A DNA stretch of 64,000 bases, taken from Novipirellula caenicola. GTDB taxonomy: Bacteria > Planctomycetota > Planctomycetia > Pirellulales > Pirellulaceae. The position numbers and the translations under genes were made by a program. Within the stretch, counting starts at the first letter, position 1, and each line of letters opens with the position of its first letter. The notes below the pieces were generated by a model that had not been told where the DNA came from, made no database searches, and saw nothing but the letters and a program-made list of their open reading frames with translations. Where the stretch lies: contig NZ_BAABRO010000005.1 in NCBI RefSeq assembly GCF_039545035.1, positions 531,605 through 595,604 on the forward strand. The letters run 5' to 3'. This document shows positions 8,506 to 17,695 of this stretch, piece after piece.

Positions 8506-9636
8506 TTGTCATCTGTAACGCTGACAGCCGAGCCCGATCTGAAGCGTCCTCCCGTGGAGAGCGAAGTTTTCGCATTTCCGCTGGAACGTCCGCCGCTAAA
8601 GGTGCGCCGTCGTGAATCTGCGGTTAACCCGATCCTGCTGCCCTACTTCATCGCAGGGCCCGAGAATCGCTTAGCCGCCTTTGTCGCTCGCCAAGAAACC
8701 TCGGTGTTCGAACTCGGTAACCCGATTTTGTTGGTCGGTCCGAGCGGTTCCGGCAAAACCGCGTTGGCGCTTCACGTTTCGGTGCGTCATGCGAACAAGC
8801 TGGGGTACATCGACGCCAGCGGCGTGCAGCATCTTCCGGCGATCGAATTTGCTCGCCGGTTTGCCGAAGCGGTCGCTGCGGATGACTTGCAGCATCTGCG
8901 ACAAGAAATCGATGATGTTCCGGTGTTGATCATTGATGACCTGCACTTGATCACCAGCAAACCAGCCGCTCAAGAAGAATTGGCTCAGCGGATCGAAGCA
9001 CGCAGTGAGTTGCAACAGCCTACGGTGTTGACGTGTCGCCGGCTGCCCACCGAGGTGCGTGGATTGCGACCGTCGCTGGTGAGTCGTTCACTGCCCGGTT
9101 TGACGATCGCGATCAGTTGTCCGGTGGGTCGGACACGAACGATGTTGTTGACCGAGTTGGCGCTGCAGTTAGGTCTCGAGCTCGATGCTCCGCTGATTCA
9201 GATGCTCGACGACGGGCTCGATCCATCGCTGCCCGTTCGTGCGCTGTCGGCCGCGGTTCGCCAAGTCGATCTGTGGTGCCGGATGAATCAATCGTCGCCT
9301 TGTTGCGAAGCGATTGCCTCGGCGATCCAGTCGGCGGCACCCGACGAGGAAATCCCGCTTAACAAAATCACCAACACCGTTGCACGCTACTTTCGTTTGA
9401 AGGCGAAGGATCTGCGTAGCAGTTCACGCAAACAACACATCGTCCGCGCTCGATCGCTGGCGATGTGGTTGGCACGCCGAGTCACGTCCAAAAGTGTGAC
9501 TCACATCGGTGAACACTTTGGTGGTCGTGACCATTCGACCGTCCTGCACGCGATCCGCAAAACCGAATCGCTATTGCACGACGACGCGGAATTGCGATTG
9601 GCGTCCGAAGAGCTTGCCGACAAGCTTGGCTGCTAA
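8506..9636 (+). CDS. dnaA: Chromosomal replication initiator protein DnaA, short form
   Basis: A 376-residue protein. The AAA+ domain starts near residue 41 (NPILLPYFIAGPENRLAAFV), with Walker A GPSGSGKT near residues 77-84 and Walker B VLIIDDLHLI near 143. The C-terminal DNA-binding domain is canonical: RARSLAMWLARR and HFGGRDHSTVLHAIRK carry the DnaA signature that reads the DnaA box. Domain I and most of the linker (about 90 residues in other DnaA proteins) are missing, and the Walker A lacks the usual GxGLGKTHL form, so the ATPase part is divergent. The TTG at 8506 is the earliest reasonable start; the frame is closed by a stop at 8461, so no full domain I can be hidden upstream. It could be the main initiator or a second divergent DnaA. 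Confidence 0.85.
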   Translation: MSSVTLTAEPDLKRPPVESEVFAFPLERPPLKVRRRESAVNPILLPYFIAGPENRLAAFVARQETSVFELGNPILLVGPSGSGKTALALHVSVRHANKLGYIDASGVQHLPAIEFARRFAEAVAADDLQHLRQEIDDVPVLIIDDLHLITSKPAAQEELAQRIEARSELQQPTVLTCRRLPTEVRGLRPSLVSRSLPGLTIAISCPVGRTRTMLLTELALQLGLELDAPLIQMLDDGLDPSLPVRALSAAVRQVDLWCRMNQSSPCCEAIASAIQSAAPDEEIPLNKITNTVARYFRLKAKDLRSSSRKQHIVRARSLAMWLARRVTSKSVTHIGEHFGGRDHSTVLHAIRKTESLLHDDAELRLASEELADKLGC

Positions 9637-9661
9637 TTCGAGGTCGAATACGATTCGAGGT

Positions 9662-10681
9662 CTAAAACCAACCGAGCCGTCGGAACCATCGATACAACAA
9701 AACACAGGACACGATCATCAGAGACAAGATGAACGGATAGCCCCACGTCCATTCGGTTTCAGGCATGTGTTTGAAGTTCATCCCGTACAATCCTGCGATC
9801 ATGGTGGGAACCGCAAGGATCGCCGCCCAACCCGCTAACCGTTTCATGTCATCGTTCTGAGCGACCGAGATCAACGCGAGATTGCTTTCCAGCGCGGTGT
9901 GCGAAAGTTGTTGCAGATTGTCAATCAACTCGGCAATGCGGCTGACGTGGTCGTGAACATCTTGAAAGTAGGGCCGCGTGTCCGCAGGGATCAGATCGGA
10001 ATCCATTCGTGTTAGGTGCGCCGACACATCACTGAGCGGGGTGACCGCTTGTTTTAGCGCCAGCAGATCTCGCCGAAGATGGTAGATCCGAGACGTCACA
10101 CTGCGGACAAATTGTCCGCTGAAGATATGGTCTTCGAGTTCCTCGAGCTCGGCTTCCAACGCATCGACCACTGGGAAATACTGGTCGACAATAAAGTCCA
10201 TCAACGCGTGCAGCACAAAACCTTCGCCCTTGGCCAACAAATTCGGCGTCGATTCGCAGCGCGCCCGCAGTCCCACGTGAGACGTCAACGAACCATGCCG
10301 CACGGTGATGATGTAACGGGGGCCGAGAAACACATGGGTTTCACCAAATTCGATCCGGTGATCCCCCCGTTCGCATAGCCGCGCGGTTCGCATGACCACA
10401 AACAGTGAATCGTCATAGACTTCGAGCTTTGGACGTTGGTGGGCAGCATGGGCATCTTCGATCGCCAAGTCGTGCAGCCCGAATGCCTTTTGAATATGCG
10501 AGAGCACCTGCTCGTTCGGCTCGTACAATCCGACCCAAATGAAGCGGTTCGAATGGGTCCAGGCATCGCCGAGATCTGGGATCGGCACGTCGGCCACTCG
10601 CACCCCATTGTGATAGGCGGCCGAGTTGATCACGCACCGCTGCGGTGGGGATGATTCAGGGCGAGGGCTTCCGGGGCTCAA
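9662..10681 (-). CDS. corA: CorA-family magnesium/cobalt transporter
   Basis: A 339-residue protein forming pentameric Mg2+ (also Co2+, Ni2+) channels in the inner membrane. The signature YGMNF, part of the selectivity loop, stands at about residue 303 between the two C-terminal helices (WAAILAVPTMIAGLYGMNF and YPFILSLMIVSCVLLYRW, cited in part). The large N-terminal cytoplasmic funnel holds the usual EDAHAAHQRPKLEVYDDSLF region, cited for position about 85. The stop is 25 bp from the convergent dnaA stop. The first in-frame start is a TTG at 10681; a GTG at 10633 gives a shorter N-terminus and is equally possible. Confidence 0.93.
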   Translation of the reverse strand: MSPGSPRPESSPPQRCVINSAAYHNGVRVADVPIPDLGDAWTHSNRFIWVGLYEPNEQVLSHIQKAFGLHDLAIEDAHAAHQRPKLEVYDDSLFVVMRTARLCERGDHRIEFGETHVFLGPRYIITVRHGSLTSHVGLRARCESTPNLLAKGEGFVLHALMDFIVDQYFPVVDALEAELEELEDHIFSGQFVRSVTSRIYHLRRDLLALKQAVTPLSDVSAHLTRMDSDLIPADTRPYFQDVHDHVSRIAELIDNLQQLSHTALESNLALISVAQNDDMKRLAGWAAILAVPTMIAGLYGMNFKHMPETEWTWGYPFILSLMIVSCVLLYRWFRRLGWF

Positions 10682-10858
10682 AACGACGTTCCTGTGCGAT
10701 CCGCTTACAATGGCAGTCTAATCAACTACCATGATGGTAATGAAATAATGCGAAAACCCAGGTCATCGCATGATGACACTTTGTTTTCTGCAATATAGTG
10801 CCCAATCGATCCTTGCAAATCGTTTCGGTCCCTTTTCTCTACCAACCCCGCTGATCTG

Positions 10859-12400
10859 ATGAACCGACTAATCTGCCTTGTTGCGACCGTGCTGCTCTCC
10901 GTGCTGAACCTTTCGAGTGACGTGCCGGCAGCATCGACCGATTCACCGAACGTGATCCTGATTTTCGCCGACGATCTTGGGCCGGGCATGATCGGATGTT
11001 ATGGCCAACAAGTGATCGAAACACCGAACATCGATCGATTGGCGGCCGAGGGAATGAAGTTCAACAATTATTACGGCGGCGTCTATTGCGCCCCGGCGCG
11101 TTGGACGCTACTGACCGGAATGCACGACGGTCGCATCGGGGGTTGGGCACAAACCCGGCCGGGGCTTCCGATCCTGCGAGACGCTGGGAAGATCACCGAA
11201 GAAGAATATCAGAAGCGATTAGCGGCACTGAAATCCAACGCACATCCGATCGCAGAGGACGAGGTTTTCCTGGCACAAATCGCCCAGCAGGCTGGCTACA
11301 AAACCGCTCAGTTCGGCAAACTCGACCGTGGCTTTCTGACTTGGCACGAACAAGTGAAACGCTTCGGCTGGGATTTCTACGAAGGCTACTATGATCACCA
11401 GCGATGTCATGGTTTCTATCCGCCCTATCTGTGGCGGAATGGCGAACGATTCGAATTGCCTGGAAACACCCTCGCTGATTGTGGCAAGACGAGTGAAAAG
11501 GGAGATGAACCGGTCGGCTATGGCGGAGAAACCTATTCGCAAAATGTATTCATCAAAGGCATCTTGAAGTATCTGCGAGACCATCAAGAGGAACGTTTCT
11601 TCTTGTATCATCCCACCCAACTTCCGCACGGCCCGGTAGCGATCCCCGAATTGCACCCCGATTTTGCCGATCATCCGACGATGTCGCTTGCGGAAAAGAA
11701 GTACGCATCGATGGTCAAAATGCTTGACGATCACGTCGGGCTGATCATGAGCGAACTGAAACGATTGGGGCTCGATGAAAACACCGTCGTCGTGTTTACC
11801 TCGGACAATGGCCACGAACTTTATTACGGCCCCAAACCCGAATACAAACAACAGCGGTTGCCCAACGGAGAACCGACAAATTTGACGGATAAAAAATGGC
11901 GAACGTCCGAGGCCGGTGACGTGTTTGATGGTGCCGGAGGACGCGCTGGATTGAAACGCAGTGGTTATCAAGGCGGCATGCAATGCCCACTAATCGTGCG
12001 TTGGCCTGGCAAGGTCGCCGCGGGAAGCGAAACCGATCTACTGACCGCGCACTACGATTTCCTAGCGACGTTGGCGGATCTTCTCGGAGTCGAAAAACCG
12101 GCTGGCAAAGACGGTATCTCGTACCTGCCGACACTGCGAGGCGAACCCCAGACTCAGACGCATGACTATGTCATCGTCAACAACAGCTTTACTCAAATGG
12201 GCAGTTGTGCCTTGATCGCCGGCGACGGCATGAAGCTGGTGGAAGCTGACAGGAAAAAGGGGCTGTTTCAGCTTTACAACATTCTGCAAGACAACGAAGA
12301 ACGCAATGATCTTGCCGCCCAATATCCAGAAAAGGTCGAGCAATTAAAAGCGATCCTAAAACAGCAGATCAACTCGCAGCGTCCCGACCTCGCCCCATAG
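10859..12400 (+). CDS. Exported formylglycine-dependent sulfatase
   Basis: A 513-residue family S1 sulfatase. A signal peptide (MNRLICLVATVLLSVL ... VPAAS) is followed by NVILIFADDLG, the first metal-binding Asp pair. Cys77 in YCAPARWTLLTG is the CxPxR residue converted to formylglycine, which needs a sulfatase-modifying enzyme elsewhere in the genome. FGKLDRG and FTSDNGHELYYG hold further active-site residues. It should cleave sulfate esters from sulfated polysaccharides or glycans outside the cytoplasm; substrate cannot be told from sequence by eye. The stop TAG at 12398-12400 lies exactly at the start of a repeat element. The GH97 gene downstream suggests, but does not prove, a shared glycan target. 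Confidence 0.93.
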   Translation: MNRLICLVATVLLSVLNLSSDVPAASTDSPNVILIFADDLGPGMIGCYGQQVIETPNIDRLAAEGMKFNNYYGGVYCAPARWTLLTGMHDGRIGGWAQTRPGLPILRDAGKITEEEYQKRLAALKSNAHPIAEDEVFLAQIAQQAGYKTAQFGKLDRGFLTWHEQVKRFGWDFYEGYYDHQRCHGFYPPYLWRNGERFELPGNTLADCGKTSEKGDEPVGYGGETYSQNVFIKGILKYLRDHQEERFFLYHPTQLPHGPVAIPELHPDFADHPTMSLAEKKYASMVKMLDDHVGLIMSELKRLGLDENTVVVFTSDNGHELYYGPKPEYKQQRLPNGEPTNLTDKKWRTSEAGDVFDGAGGRAGLKRSGYQGGMQCPLIVRWPGKVAAGSETDLLTAHYDFLATLADLLGVEKPAGKDGISYLPTLRGEPQTQTHDYVIVNNSFTQMGSCALIAGDGMKLVEADRKKGLFQLYNILQDNEERNDLAAQYPEKVEQLKAILKQQINSQRPDLAP

Positions 12401-12545
12401 TAGCGAAAGTCGCGGGCGGCTTGTTGTTTTAGTCGTACGATGGACTTCCTAGTCCGTCGAATCCACCATTGACGGACTAGCAAGTCCATCCTGCACCCCT
12501 TGCCGCAGGAACCTTCACCAAATCAACAAGCCATCAAGACTTTCG
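12400..12545. repeat. Composite nested palindrome, cargo type A, copy 2
   Basis: The outer shell is GTAGCGAAAGTC ... TCAAGACTTTCG. Inside are GGCTTGTTGTTTTAG paired with AAATCAACAAGCC and a centre of GGACTTCCTAGTCCGTC paired with GACGGACTAGCAAGTCC. It is nearly identical to the copy at 43396-43541 and in the same orientation. Its first base is the last base of the sulfatase stop codon. Confidence 0.85.
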
Positions 12546-12562
12546 ACACCCCACATTCCTCC

Positions 12563-12671
12563 GTAGCGGAAGCCGTCAAGACTTTCGTTCGTCCGCCGCT
12601 CCTCGTAGCGGAAGTCGTCAAGACTTTCGACCGTCCGCCGCTCCTCGTAGCGGAAGTCGTCAAGACTTTCG
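12563..12671. repeat. Three tandem 42-bp hairpin units
   Basis: The 25-bp core GTAGCGGAAG(T/C)C ... GACTTTCG repeats at 12563, 12605 and 12647, a strict 42-bp period, separated by a 17-bp linker containing CGTCCGCCGCTCCTC. The stem is GAAGTC with GACTTTC. No gene lies between 12401 and 12748. Confidence 0.85.
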
Positions 12672-12748
12672 ACCGTTCCCGCAGGTTACCCGGTACCTCA
12701 CGGCCCACGGCTCACACGATCGATCACTCACGCTAGATCCTGCTTGAT

Positions 12749-14719
12749 ATGAAGCGATTCGCCCTTCCTCTGATCGTGGCTTGTTTTGCTCTGGTTGATT
12801 GTCATGCCGACGAGAACATGACCAGCCCCAATGGGAAGGTTGCGGCTTCCGTTTTCGTGACTCAAAGCGGTGGCCTGCGATATCGCGTGCAATTCAAAAA
12901 CCAACAGGTCGTCGAGCCGTCGGTGCTTGGCATCACAGTGGACGGAGTGGATCTCGGAAACGGCGTGATGGTTGGTGACCCCAACACGAGCATGGTCGAC
13001 GAGACGTACGACACTCGCGGCAATCACACGCAGGCACGGAACCATTACAAGGTTTTTAAATTCCCAGTCCACCACAAAGCAAGTGGTCGCAAATACTCGC
13101 TCGAGTTTCGGGTTTACGATGACGGCGTTGCCTACCGCTATGTCGTGCCAGCGGAAGCGCGGCCCAGCAAAACGGCTCAGCATGTTGATGGCGAAACTTC
13201 CAGCTGGAAGATGATGGACGGGGCCAAGGTCTGGTACTTCGAGCGTCTGGCAAAGAGGTGGAAGCTAAAGTCGTACGCCGGCGAATGGATGTCGACTGAT
13301 ATCAACCAACTTGAAACCGCAACACCGGCAAACGTCGGCCCAATCCAAGGCACGCCGTTGGTGTTTCAGTTACCGGGCAATCTCGGATATGCCGCAGTCA
13401 CCAAGGCAGCGCTCTATAACTACAGTGGCATGCGTTTGAAGGCGGTTGGCGATCGGACCGTGGTGGCCAACTTTACCGAAGGCGACGCAGGCTTTGATGT
13501 CCACGGTACGATTGTTTCTCCTTGGCGAGTCACGATGCTGGCCGACGATTTAAACGAGTTGGTCAACAGCGACTTGATCACCAATTTGAATCCGGCTCCC
13601 GATCCCCAGCTCTTCGCGGACACCGGTTACATTCTACCTGGACGCAGTGTTTGGAGCTGGGAGACACTGGGACTGGATACGCCTGAGACGCAGCGAACAT
13701 TCATCGATCTCGCCGCCGAAATGGGTTTTGAGTATTCGATGGTTGACGACGGTTGGAAGGACTGGGACTCGCCCTGGGAAACGGTTCGCTCGTTGTGCGA
13801 ACATGGTCGCAGCCAAGGCGTCGGCGTGTGGTTGTGGGTGCATTCGCACGAAATCCATGATCCGTCAAATGACTATCGGCAGCTGCGGGACTACTTTGAT
13901 CGGGTAACCGCCGTGGGGGCGGTCGGATTAAAGATCGACTTTATGGACAGCGAGGCAAAAGAGAAGATCGATTTTGAAATAGCGGTCTTGCGGAATGCGG
14001 CCCAGCGGAAGCTGTTAATCAATTTTCACGGCTGTCATGCGTCCACGGGCGAAGAACGCACCTACCCTAACGAACTGACACGTGAAGGCATCCGGGGGAT
14101 CGAGGTCAATAAGCACAAGGAAGGTCCTTTGCCTGCGTCACATAACGCTGCGTTGCCGTTTACCCGATTCGTCGTGGGACATGCGGATTACACACCGATT
14201 CTGTACACCAGCCCTGGACCGACAACGTGGACGCATCAGCTAGCCACCTTGGTTGCCTTTGTCTCACCGCTGCAAGTCTATGCAGAGCATCCTGATGCGA
14301 TGATGAAGGCCCCAATTTTGAAGCGGGCCTTTCCCGTCATGCAGTCCATTCCGACGGTCTGGGATCAGACGATCGTGCTTCCCGACAGCCGGATTGGTGA
14401 CGTCGCGGCGATTGCCCGTCGCAGCGGTGACGATTGGTTCGTCGGTGTTTTGAATGGTGCCGGAGCTCGCGACTATGCACTCGATTTTGGGTTTTTGCCG
14501 TCCGGTACGTACGAAGCCGTGATTGTCAGTGACGACTTAGACGCAGAGCTGGTTGAACTCGCCAGCGTCGGTGTGAACATCAAGGCCAAACGAAAACAGT
14601 GGACCACTGCGGTACCATTTAAAGTTGATCGCAGTTCAGTGGATCGTTCTCAAAAATTCAAAGTCCCGCTTGCCAAAGGCGGCGGCCTCGTCGTGCAGCT
14701 GATTAAGCAACCGAACTAA
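12749..14719 (+). CDS. Glycoside hydrolase family 97 enzyme, probably a retaining alpha-galactosidase
   Basis: A 656-residue exported enzyme with a short signal peptide (MKRFALPLIVACFALVDCHA). The N-terminal beta-sandwich (MTSPNGKVAASVFV, VYDDGVAYRYVVP) leads into the catalytic barrel (WSWETLGLDTPETQRTFID, YSMVDDGWKDWDSPWE, GVGVWLWVHSHE) and a C-terminal beta domain. Asp397 in VGLKIDFMDSE and Glu452 in RGIEVNKHKEG are 55 residues apart, the same spacing I recall for the nucleophile and acid/base of the retaining BtGH97b, so the retaining type is favoured over the inverting alpha-glucosidase type, which has Glu at other places. The gene is flanked on both sides by hairpin repeats. Substrate specificity is inferred from the residue pattern only. 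Confidence 0.88.
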   Translation: MKRFALPLIVACFALVDCHADENMTSPNGKVAASVFVTQSGGLRYRVQFKNQQVVEPSVLGITVDGVDLGNGVMVGDPNTSMVDETYDTRGNHTQARNHYKVFKFPVHHKASGRKYSLEFRVYDDGVAYRYVVPAEARPSKTAQHVDGETSSWKMMDGAKVWYFERLAKRWKLKSYAGEWMSTDINQLETATPANVGPIQGTPLVFQLPGNLGYAAVTKAALYNYSGMRLKAVGDRTVVANFTEGDAGFDVHGTIVSPWRVTMLADDLNELVNSDLITNLNPAPDPQLFADTGYILPGRSVWSWETLGLDTPETQRTFIDLAAEMGFEYSMVDDGWKDWDSPWETVRSLCEHGRSQGVGVWLWVHSHEIHDPSNDYRQLRDYFDRVTAVGAVGLKIDFMDSEAKEKIDFEIAVLRNAAQRKLLINFHGCHASTGEERTYPNELTREGIRGIEVNKHKEGPLPASHNAALPFTRFVVGHADYTPILYTSPGPTTWTHQLATLVAFVSPLQVYAEHPDAMMKAPILKRAFPVMQSIPTVWDQTIVLPDSRIGDVAAIARRSGDDWFVGVLNGAGARDYALDFGFLPSGTYEAVIVSDDLDAELVELASVGVNIKAKRKQWTTAVPFKVDRSSVDRSQKFKVPLAKGGGLVVQLIKQPN

Positions 14720-14728
14720 GTTGAGGGC

Positions 14729-14753
14729 GTAGCGAAAGCCGCTAAGACGTTCG
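14729..14753. repeat. Single diverged 25-bp hairpin repeat
   Basis: GTAGCGAAAGCC ... AGACGTTCG lies 10 bp after the GH97 stop. The left arm has a C change (AAAGCC) that weakens the stem against GACGTTC. Confidence 0.6.
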
Positions 14754-14797
14754 GCGATTCTCTCTCGATCGACCAAAATGCCGTGCTTTCCGAAATT

Positions 14798-14932
14798 GTT
14801 GACGGCTTGTTGATTCAATCCAAATGGAAATCGCAACGGCGAGCCGTGGGCCGTCAGGCACCGGGTAGTGCGTGGGACCCGGTCGCTGACGCGCGAGCGG
14901 CTCGCGAATTCAACAAGCCGTTGGCGACTTCC
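14798..14932. repeat. Composite palindrome, cargo type B, copy 1
   Basis: The shell is GACGGCTTGTTGATTCAATCC on the left, cited for its GGCTTGTTG arm, and CAACAAGCCG on the right. The inner cargo differs from type A: it contains GAGCCGTGGGCCGTCAGGC, the palindromic ACCGGGTAGTGCGTGGGACCCGGT region and GAGCGGCTCGC. Copies with the same cargo are at 18313 and 37748. Confidence 0.75.
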
Positions 14933-15013
14933 ACTCTCGGGAACCAATGGTATCGCGTTTGCACCTGATTGTGGGAAGGTCTTTAGGTGTGACAAATCGG
15001 TACGGAAGATTCA

Positions 15014-16024
15014 ATGAAAGCGATGGTGCTGTCGCAGACGGCTCCGCTCAACGAGCGACCAGATCCCTTGCAGTGCGTCGAGATGGCAACGCCCGAACCG
15101 GCAGAGAACGAACTGTTGATTCAGGTCGCGGCGTGTGGCGTTTGTCACACCGAGCTCGACGAGATCGAAGGCCGACTGACGCCGCCTCGTTTGCCAGTCG
15201 TATTGGGCCACGAAGTCGTGGGCCGCGTGGTTGAGTGCGGTGCGAACGTCACCCGTTTTGCCAGCGGTGACCGCGTCGGTGTCGGCTGGATTCATCACTC
15301 CAGCGGCACGGCGGACGAGAATCTATCGCCTCAGTTCGCTGCGACCGGGTGCGACGTCAACGGCGGCTATGCCCAATTCATGACCGTTCCCGAAGATTAC
15401 GCGGTGGCGATCCCCGACTCACTGAGCGACACGCAAGCGGCACCGCTGATGTGTGCCGGCGCGATCGGCTACCGTGCACTGCGTTTAACAGGGCTTCGCG
15501 ACGGCGAGCCACTCGGATTGATGGGGTTTGGTGGTTCGGGGCATCTGGTGCTGCCCACCGCAAAACATCTGTACCCAAACTCTCCCGTCTACGTGTTCAC
15601 TCGCGACGAATCGGTCCAGCAGTTTGCGTGCGAATTGGCCGCCGATTGGGCCGGTGGCGTTGATGCGGTGCCGCCCCAGCCGCTGCAAGCGATCATCGAC
15701 ACCACGCCAGCTTGGAAACCGGTCGTCGAATCGATGAAAAAACTTCGCCCTGGCGGACGGCTGGTGATCAACGCGATCCGTAAAGAGGATGCGGATAAGA
15801 GCGAATTGCTAAAGCTTAGCTATCACGAACATCTGTGGATGGAACGTGAAATCAAATCGGTCGCAAATTTGACCCACCGTGATATTGCCGAGTTTCTGCC
15901 ATTGGCGGCCGAGATCCCACTGCGGCCCGAAGTCACACTGTATCCCCTTGAGCAAGCCAACGAGGCGCTTCGCAACCTTCGCCGTGGGCAAATCAAGGGC
16001 GCGAATGTCTTGGCGGTTTCGTAG
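15014..16024 (+). CDS. Zinc-dependent alcohol dehydrogenase-like protein lacking the structural-zinc loop
   Basis: A 336-residue MDR-superfamily oxidoreductase. The catalytic zinc ligands are present: Cys in ACGVCHTELDE, His and Glu in VLGHEVVG. The cofactor loop MGFGGSGHLV (near residue 176) is the GxGGxG nucleotide-binding motif. The four-Cys lobe that binds structural zinc in most ADHs is replaced by WIHHSSGTADENLSPQ, with no Cys cluster. It should oxidise alcohols or reduce aldehydes with NAD(P), cytoplasmic. The start at 15014 follows the weak AGATTCA stretch; no better candidate is nearby. The stop TAG again sits in a CGTAGC string. Confidence 0.85.
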   Translation: MKAMVLSQTAPLNERPDPLQCVEMATPEPAENELLIQVAACGVCHTELDEIEGRLTPPRLPVVLGHEVVGRVVECGANVTRFASGDRVGVGWIHHSSGTADENLSPQFAATGCDVNGGYAQFMTVPEDYAVAIPDSLSDTQAAPLMCAGAIGYRALRLTGLRDGEPLGLMGFGGSGHLVLPTAKHLYPNSPVYVFTRDESVQQFACELAADWAGGVDAVPPQPLQAIIDTTPAWKPVVESMKKLRPGGRLVINAIRKEDADKSELLKLSYHEHLWMEREIKSVANLTHRDIAEFLPLAAEIPLRPEVTLYPLEQANEALRNLRRGQIKGANVLAVS

Positions 16025-16095
16025 CCGACCAGACGCGAGCGGTGAATGCTCGCGATGAAACGACTTGTCGCTTTTTGGCCAGGATGTTGCGAGCT

Positions 16096-16647
16096 TTACT
16101 CAGGTCGCTGCGGGCGACCCCGTTCACCATCTTCAGCGTCGGGGCCACCGTGGCGCGGCGGGGGTGGAGTTTGCAGCTGCGCTTCCTGCTCGTCCGTCAA
16201 GATACCTGCCAATCGTTTGGTGACATCGGCTTGTAACGCATTCAATTGTCGAGTTTGTCGCTCGGTCAAATTGAGTGATTCGACGATAAAATCAGGAAGC
16301 ACTTGGCCTGGACTTGGTGGCGGACCGGCATGTTCGCCTGCGGGAGGCTGACGATCCATTTCGCGACCGGCTGGGGCACCATAGGCATCATTTTGTGGCG
16401 GTGGTCCACCGCGACCGCGTTGATGGTTCGCCTGCATCGTTTGCATCGCCGCATACAGCTCTTGCTTGCTCAAACAGCCATCACGGTTCGCATCGGCCTG
16501 GTCAAAGATTTGACTGATCATCTCGATCGGCGACCCACCGGGACCCCCAAATCCCGGCGGGCCACCACGCCCTGGAGGCTGTGCAGTGGCGATGTTCGAG
16601 CAAGCGATCAGCGCAAATATGGCGAGTTGGGGGAGCAGGCGATACAT
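16096..16647 (-). CDS. Exported EF-hand protein
   Basis: A 183-residue protein starting at 16647 (MYRLLPQLAIFALIACSNIATAQ is the signal peptide, cited for its ALIACSNIATAQ end). A Pro/Gly-rich stretch is followed by an EF-hand loop DQADANRDGCLSK at about residues 49-60. The rest is Pro-rich with a helical section LNLTERQTRQLNALQADV. The EF-hand and the LTDEQ...L pattern occur in many planctomycete exported proteins of unknown role. An in-frame extension to 16725 exists but would put the signal peptide inside the chain. It is convergent with the upstream ADH gene. Confidence 0.7.
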   Translation of the reverse strand: MYRLLPQLAIFALIACSNIATAQPPGRGGPPGFGGPGGSPIEMISQIFDQADANRDGCLSKQELYAAMQTMQANHQRGRGGPPPQNDAYGAPAGREMDRQPPAGEHAGPPPSPGQVLPDFIVESLNLTERQTRQLNALQADVTKRLAGILTDEQEAQLQTPPPPRHGGPDAEDGERGRPQRPE

Positions 16648-16940
16648 GTTCGTGATTCCGAAAGTAGCGGCGAGGGTAAACGTGGTCTGCAAACCAATGC
16701 GTTGGTTTTCGCCAGCAAGGGCCACGGAATTCCAAAAATTACGATGTTACCCCAACACGACTCTTTTTTCCTTCTTAATCTTAATCGTACTCTTGACCTA
16801 ATTCGGTTGCAGTTAAGGACATCAGAGATCGGTCTTGCACGGGGTCAAATGATGATGACGAGCGAGTTTTTCGGTCGGGTTGATTGGCTGGTACAATCTT
16901 TTTTGTCGCCTTTCCCTTTTACTCACTTCCTTTTTCACTG

Positions 16941-17597
16941 ATGGATATTCCCATGATGATTCGAATCTCATTTGCGGCGTGTTGTGTTTGCTTGCTTTCC
17001 AGTAGCTTGGCGGTTGCCCAGCAGGCTCCACCGGCCAATAGCGAGCTGGTCGTCGATCAATCGTTTGATTCCGATTCGCTTGATCGTAAGTGGCACATCA
17101 ATACAGGAAACTGGGCGGTCAAAAATGGCGTGCTGAAAGTAAGCGAAGTCGCGTCGGACAAGCATGCGGCCGCAGCCCGGTTTCCGGTAGAGACCAACAA
17201 CGCGGTTTATCAATTGCGATTCCGCTTGCTCGGCGATGCCAAGGCGTTTCATTTTGGTTTTGACCCGGCACCCGGCGAACTCGATAAAAAGGGACACCTG
17301 TTTTCGGTGATCGTCACCCCGAGTGCGTGGAAAATCATGAAGCACGTCGACAAGAAAAATCCGAAACAGGATCCCAATGAAGTGCTGGCCAGCGAGTCGA
17401 TGTCGTTTGAGAAAGACCGTTGGTACACGCTGCGATTGACCACATGGGAAACCTACGTGACCGCGACGATCGACGGCGACGCATCGCTCAAAGCCAATCA
17501 TCCAACCTTCGGTGTGAAAAAGCCGACGCTGGTTTTTCGTTGCCAGGGGGATGGTGTCGAAGTGGATGACATCAAGGTGTGGCGTCAAGTCAAATAG
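16941..17597 (+). CDS. Exported concanavalin-like (LamG/DUF1080-type) protein
   Basis: About 218 residues. The start is set at 16941 (MDIPMMIRISFAACCVCLLSS) so that a normal signal peptide results; Mets at 16953 and 16956 are equally good. The mature part begins with SFDSDSLDRKWHINTGNWAVKNGVLK and ends with FRCQGDGVEVDDIKVWR, a single beta-sandwich of the type seen in DUF1080 and laminin-G-like planctomycete proteins; the strings are quoted only for their SLDRKWHINTGNW and VEVDDIKVW cores. No catalytic residues can be assigned. It precedes the SOUL-family gene by about 100 bp and may be co-transcribed. Confidence 0.7.
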   Translation: MDIPMMIRISFAACCVCLLSSSLAVAQQAPPANSELVVDQSFDSDSLDRKWHINTGNWAVKNGVLKVSEVASDKHAAAARFPVETNNAVYQLRFRLLGDAKAFHFGFDPAPGELDKKGHLFSVIVTPSAWKIMKHVDKKNPKQDPNEVLASESMSFEKDRWYTLRLTTWETYVTATIDGDASLKANHPTFGVKKPTLVFRCQGDGVEVDDIKVWRQVK

Positions 17598-17695
17598 GTG
17601 AACCTCGGCTTGGTCGATTCACATCTCTTGCCGTCCATCTACAGTTCTGGTGGTCATCCTTCTCCTCTTGGAACCTTGACAGCGGAATTCGTTCG

